Of a DNA stretch of 64,000 nucleotides, positions 60,896 to 64,000 are shown piece after piece. Each line of letters begins with the position of its first letter. Position 1 is the stretch's first letter. The stretch is from the NCBI RefSeq assembly GCF_014641595.1, contig NZ_BMIA01000002.1, forward strand, positions 992,001 through 1,056,000. Reading direction: 5' to 3'. A model generated the notes under the pieces. It saw only the letters and a list, made by a program, of their open reading frames with translations, was not told where the DNA came from and made no database searches. Made by a program: the position numbers and the translations under genes. This DNA is from Dyadobacter endophyticus. GTDB taxonomy: Bacteria; Bacteroidota; Bacteroidia; Cytophagales; Spirosomataceae.

Positions 60896-63352
60896 CTATT
60901 CCGATTTCAACGATTTCACAGGATTAGTAACAGCCGCTTTAATTGCCTGGGTACTCACTGTCAGCAATGCGATGATCACTGCCAACGCACCTGCCCCGGC
61001 GAACATCCACCATTGCAGGCTGATTTTATAGGCAAAATCGTTTAACCAACGGTTCATCAGGTACCAGGTGAGCGGGGTGGCTATGACGATGGAAACAATT
61101 ACCAGTTTCACAAAATCGCCCGACAACAACCCTACGATGTTGGCCACCGAAGCTCCAAGCACTTTTCGTACGCCTATTTCTTTGATACGCTGCTGAGCGG
61201 CAAAGGCAGCCAGGCCAAACAATCCGAGGCTGGAAATCAGGATGGAAACAAGGGTAAATGCATTGACAAGCCTGGAAGTACGCGCATCGGCGGCGTAATT
61301 TTTTTGAAAATCCTCATCGAGGAATGTGTAGGCAAAAGGCTCATCGGGCACGAGCGACTTCCATTTGCTTTCTATCAATGGCAGCGCGGAAGCTGCGTCT
61401 TTTCCAGCGATATGGGCGATCAGGTAGTTGTAACTGGGGTCCATATTGAGGAAGAAGGCGTAAGGCTCGATGGCTTTGTGCAAATCCTGAAAGTGAAAAT
61501 CTTTGACGACACCCACGACTTCAACCGAGCCCGGCGTATCCCCGCCGTTGTTGAACAGGAATTTCTGGCCCACTGCCTTGTTCAGTGGAACGTTAAATTT
61601 CCTGAGTGTGGCCTCGTTGACAACTATTTTGTAATTGGTATCAGCCGGAAACTCCTTCGAAAACATGCGGCCTACAATCGGTTTGAAACCCATCGTTTCC
61701 ATGAAATCCGGTGCTACCCAGTTGGTTTTGATCAGATTGTCGTCATTTACCGTCTGTCCGGGCAAATAAACCGACATATCACTCGGATTGATGATACCAG
61801 GGTAATAGGCAGTGCCCGACGCCGCTGTGATCCGGCTGTCTTGTAAAAGTTCGTTTTTCAATGCCGTGTAAGCCTGCCGCGCTTCCTGGCTCCGGAAAGG
61901 GATCACGATCTGCTGGTCTTTGGTGAAACCGAGCGGCTGCTCCTTCATGAACCGGATCTGCCCCTGAATGACGATCGTAGCAACCACCAGACTAATCGAA
62001 ATCACAAACTGAAAGACTACCAACCCCCGGCGCAGCGTAGTGGCCGATACGGAATTGACAAACCGTCCCTTGATCACGTCCAGCGGGTTAAATACCGACA
62101 AGTAAAACGCCGGGTAACTACCCGCCAGCAAACCGGTAAGCAACGCCAGCAGCACAAACCCACCGACAATTTTCGGTTGCAGGAGGTCATGGACGTCAAG
62201 CGATTTGTCGGCCAGCTGATTAAAAAATGGCAGCAGCAGCACTACAAGTAGCACAGCTATCGCCAGCCCGAGAAATGTTAGCACCATCGACTCGCCCAGA
62301 AACTGACCGACGAGGCTGCCCTTGCCGGCACCCATGACCTTGCGCATGCCTACCTCAGCCGCCCGTTTCGCAGATCGCGCGGTGGCAAGGTTCATGAAAT
62401 TGATGCAGGCGATCAGCAATGTAAATACGGCGATACATGCCAGAACGTACAAATAGGTCGAACTTGTGGTGGACGACAGAATGCGGTCGATCCGGCTGAA
62501 AAGGTGAATGTCCCGGACAGCGAGCAATGCCAGCTTCTTATCATATCCCGCGATTTTGAGATCCTTTCGTGCATATTTTTCGATGAATGCAGGCAATTTC
62601 GCTTCAAACGCTGCGGCATCGGTACCCGGCCTGAGGCGCAGGTAGTGATAAAACATGTTGTTGTTTGTGAAATTGAGATCAGGCTGCCGAAGGTAATCGC
62701 CAATCCAGCCTACTTTGAATGACACAAAATAATGGGCGTCTATGTGTGAACGCGCGCTTTCGTCGCGAAATACGCCGGTGACCTTGAAGTTCTCATTATG
62801 GCCCGTCTTCCCCCCCACTTTCACCGTGCGGTTCAATGCCGGTTCGCTGCCAAAAAGCTTCTGGGCAAGGACATCGGAAAGGACAATCGAATGCGGATCG
62901 TCGAGCGCCGTGCGCTTGTCACCTTGCAGGAATTGATAGGTAAAAACGTCAAAAAACGTCGAATCGACGTGCGTTCCTTTGGTTTCGTAGAACGAGAGCG
63001 GATCTTTCCCAGGCTGCTCCACGGTCAGCAATGCCTTGTCTTCCATAAAGTTCTGCCAGACGCGCGTCGCCTGCACCACCTCGGGGTACTCGGCCTTTAA
63101 TGCAGCCGCATAGGGCGCCGGTGCACGGGGATTGTCCATCTTCTCCCCGTTCGGCTGCACGTTCTCCGAGCGTACCAGATAAAGCTCATTGACATGCTCC
63201 TGATGCTTATCGAACGAAATCTCGCTCAGAATGTAAAGCAGCAGGAGCATGCAACACGTCATCCCGACCGAAAGGCCGAAGACGTTGATAACAGAGAACA
63301 TCTTGTTTTTCAAGACATTTCTCCAAGCAATTTTCAGATAGTTTTTGATCAT
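60896..63352 (-). CDS. FtsX/MacB-like permease, copy T
   Basis: 818 residues starting MIKNYLKIAWRNVLKNKMF, the longest copy and first gene of the T-S-R-Q unit. It pairs with copy C (SHIDAHYF; AAFEAKLPAFIEKY). The first FtsX motif is SAKRAAEVGMRKVMGAG, the second RIKEIGVRKVLGAS (after FAAQQ), and the tail NPVKSLKSE. The frame opens at 63403, but ATG 63352 aligns with its sisters. A PCD segment WIGDYLRQPDLNFTNNNMFY and an N-terminal ILSEISFDKHQEHVNELYLV distinguish it. The upstream gap holds the shared motif. Confidence 0.9.
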   Translation of the reverse strand: MIKNYLKIAWRNVLKNKMFSVINVFGLSVGMTCCMLLLLYILSEISFDKHQEHVNELYLVRSENVQPNGEKMDNPRAPAPYAAALKAEYPEVVQATRVWQNFMEDKALLTVEQPGKDPLSFYETKGTHVDSTFFDVFTYQFLQGDKRTALDDPHSIVLSDVLAQKLFGSEPALNRTVKVGGKTGHNENFKVTGVFRDESARSHIDAHYFVSFKVGWIGDYLRQPDLNFTNNNMFYHYLRLRPGTDAAAFEAKLPAFIEKYARKDLKIAGYDKKLALLAVRDIHLFSRIDRILSSTTSSTYLYVLACIAVFTLLIACINFMNLATARSAKRAAEVGMRKVMGAGKGSLVGQFLGESMVLTFLGLAIAVLLVVLLLPFFNQLADKSLDVHDLLQPKIVGGFVLLALLTGLLAGSYPAFYLSVFNPLDVIKGRFVNSVSATTLRRGLVVFQFVISISLVVATIVIQGQIRFMKEQPLGFTKDQQIVIPFRSQEARQAYTALKNELLQDSRITAASGTAYYPGIINPSDMSVYLPGQTVNDDNLIKTNWVAPDFMETMGFKPIVGRMFSKEFPADTNYKIVVNEATLRKFNVPLNKAVGQKFLFNNGGDTPGSVEVVGVVKDFHFQDLHKAIEPYAFFLNMDPSYNYLIAHIAGKDAASALPLIESKWKSLVPDEPFAYTFLDEDFQKNYAADARTSRLVNAFTLVSILISSLGLFGLAAFAAQQRIKEIGVRKVLGASVANIVGLLSGDFVKLVIVSIVIATPLTWYLMNRWLNDFAYKISLQWWMFAGAGALAVIIALLTVSTQAIKAAVTNPVKSLKSE

Positions 63353-63459
63353 GGCTGGGTCCTGGATTGCATTCCGACTTTTTGGAATGAATAATTGTAC
63401 CAACCATCCAACACCTAAGCAATAAGCTCAAAATCAAGCAATTAATCACCAATAAAACA

Positions 63460-63503
63460 ACAAAGAGTGTCCGAAACTGGACACTCTTGTTCGATATTGC
63501 AAA
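63460..63503 (-). promoter_or_regulatory. Shared array motif upstream of copy T, also a terminator-like hairpin
   Basis: GTGTCCGAAACTGGACAC (63467-63484), within AAGAGTGTCC/GGACACTCTT, is centred about 123 nt before the start of copy T. A degenerate copy, TGTTCGATATTGCAAA, lies 20 bp away (63488-63503). On the minus strand the stem is followed by TGTTGTTTT, so it may also terminate the DUF5615 gene that ends at 63510. Confidence 0.6.
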
Positions 63504-63509
63504 GAGAAA

Positions 63510-63875
63510 TTAATTCAGTGGCAACAGCCTGATTTTCGATTTTTGATCAAATAGTGTTATCAAACACCCCAACCCTAAAAAGCTGTCGTATTCGTGGAAG
63601 CATTTTAGCACTGTCGGCCCGATGGCCTCAGGTAATAGGTTATGACTACGAATTTGAAAAACACTGGGTGCTTTGGCATTCGTTGCAGCGAGAATTGTAC
63701 CAAAATCAAGATCGTGCGTGAATACTACAAAGCCATTCTGTTTAGCGTACTCGAAAATTACTTTGTCTGGATCGGTGGCTTTGCCAATTTCAGACCAGTG
63801 CTTTGACATCATTGCATTTTCAGCGAAGTACTTCACCCAAACTGGCGACAGATTCATGTCGATCAGTATCTTCAT
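63510..63875 (-). CDS. DUF5615 PIN-like toxin of a DUF433/DUF5615 pair
   Basis: A 121-residue PIN-like protein. MKILIDMNLSPVWVKYF at the start and FVVFTHDLDFGTILAA (about 49-64) carry the acidic residues (D6, D55, D57) expected of a Mut7-C/PIN-type nuclease. The C-terminus (CLITLFDQKSKIRLLPL) is a strand pair. Its ATG overlaps the stop of the upstream antitoxin gene by the ATGA arrangement, which couples the two. Confidence 0.87.
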   Translation of the reverse strand: MKILIDMNLSPVWVKYFAENAMMSKHWSEIGKATDPDKVIFEYAKQNGFVVFTHDLDFGTILAATNAKAPSVFQIRSHNLLPEAIGPTVLKCFHEYDSFLGLGCLITLFDQKSKIRLLPLN

Positions 63876-64000
63876 GCAGCCTGGAAAGGAATTTCGATTT
63901 CATCTGCACGCCAGGCAGCATAAGCCAGCGCTTCACTTATATCTTCCGCCTCGAGGTATGGATAAAATTCCAGCACTTCATCGAAACTTTTGCCAGACGC
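63872..64000 (-). CDS. DUF433 antitoxin, partial (C-terminal 42 residues)
   Basis: The frame enters from the window edge and reads ASGKSFDEVLEFYPYLEAED, then ISEALAYAAWRADEIEIPFQ and AA before the stop. The pattern G.S.DE.LE.YP.L...DI..AL.YAA is the C-terminal half of the DUF433 HTH antitoxin. It overlaps the toxin start by four bases. The N-terminal part lies beyond the window. Confidence 0.85.
   Translation of the reverse strand, partial: ASGKSFDEVLEFYPYLEAEDISEALAYAAWRADEIEIPFQAA

Noticed and set aside
1..64000. tRNA, rRNA, IS elements, prophage or CRISPR
   Set aside because: No cloverleaf-like run, transposase, integrase, phage structural gene or repeat-spacer pattern was seen in reading the window.

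Overview
The window looks like a chromosomal segment of a Cytophagales bacterium, most like Dyadobacter or Spirosoma. The evidence is the mid-range GC content, near absence of Shine-Dalgarno sequences, promoter elements of the TTTG / TAnnTTTG type, a type IX secretion C-terminal signal, SusC-style outer-membrane receptor architecture, and above all a very large set of about 800-residue FtsX-like permeases. The genus is an inference; no rRNA or marker locus is present.

Left part (1-23 kb), housekeeping and envelope genes. In order: a NifU-like Fe-S scaffold; an uncharacterised protein coupled to a PaaE-type ferredoxin reductase; a LacI-type regulator; an operon rbfA - LolC/E-like permease - M1 aminopeptidase (minus strand); a polytopic GT-C-like membrane protein; rpiB; a LOG-family protein; a ComEA-like helix-hairpin-helix protein; a DUF4097 lipoprotein; two small proteins; a GH1 beta-glucosidase; a T9SS-exported three-repeat protein; a DUF885-type metallopeptidase with a CBM9-like protein; and an AztD-like lipoprotein behind a striking double Fur/Zur-like operator.

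Right part (23-63.4 kb), all minus strand. Thirteen separate MacB-PCD/FtsX permeases of 790-820 aa lie here without any ATPase, adaptor or TolC gene. They are interrupted by a Wzi-like barrel protein, a small lipoprotein, and at 47-53.5 kb a TonB-receptor / DUF6249 / ECF-sigma / LTXXQ / PIN-toxin block. By spacing the permeases fall into five transcription units: T-S-R-Q (63352 to 53461), K plus lipoprotein (47609 to 44763), I (44614 to 42233), H-G-F-E-D-C-Wzi (42044 to 25798) and A plus a 95-aa protein (25553 to 22749). Each unit head carries the same inverted repeat, consensus TGTYCGAAAMCGRACA, 110-190 nt upstream of its first start codon; three have a second, weaker copy 20-21 bp away. This looks like an unrecognised shared operator. 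Four junctions also carry a polypurine/polypyrimidine hairpin.

The four-gene block Q-T is bracketed by two toxin-antitoxin pairs, a DUF2281-like/PIN pair at 52.9-53.5 kb and a DUF433/DUF5615 pair at the right edge. The known FtsX/MacB family role (mechanical coupling across the inner membrane, or export) is not proven for these orphan permeases; their substrates cannot be read from sequence. No tRNA, rRNA, CRISPR array, IS element or prophage was seen.
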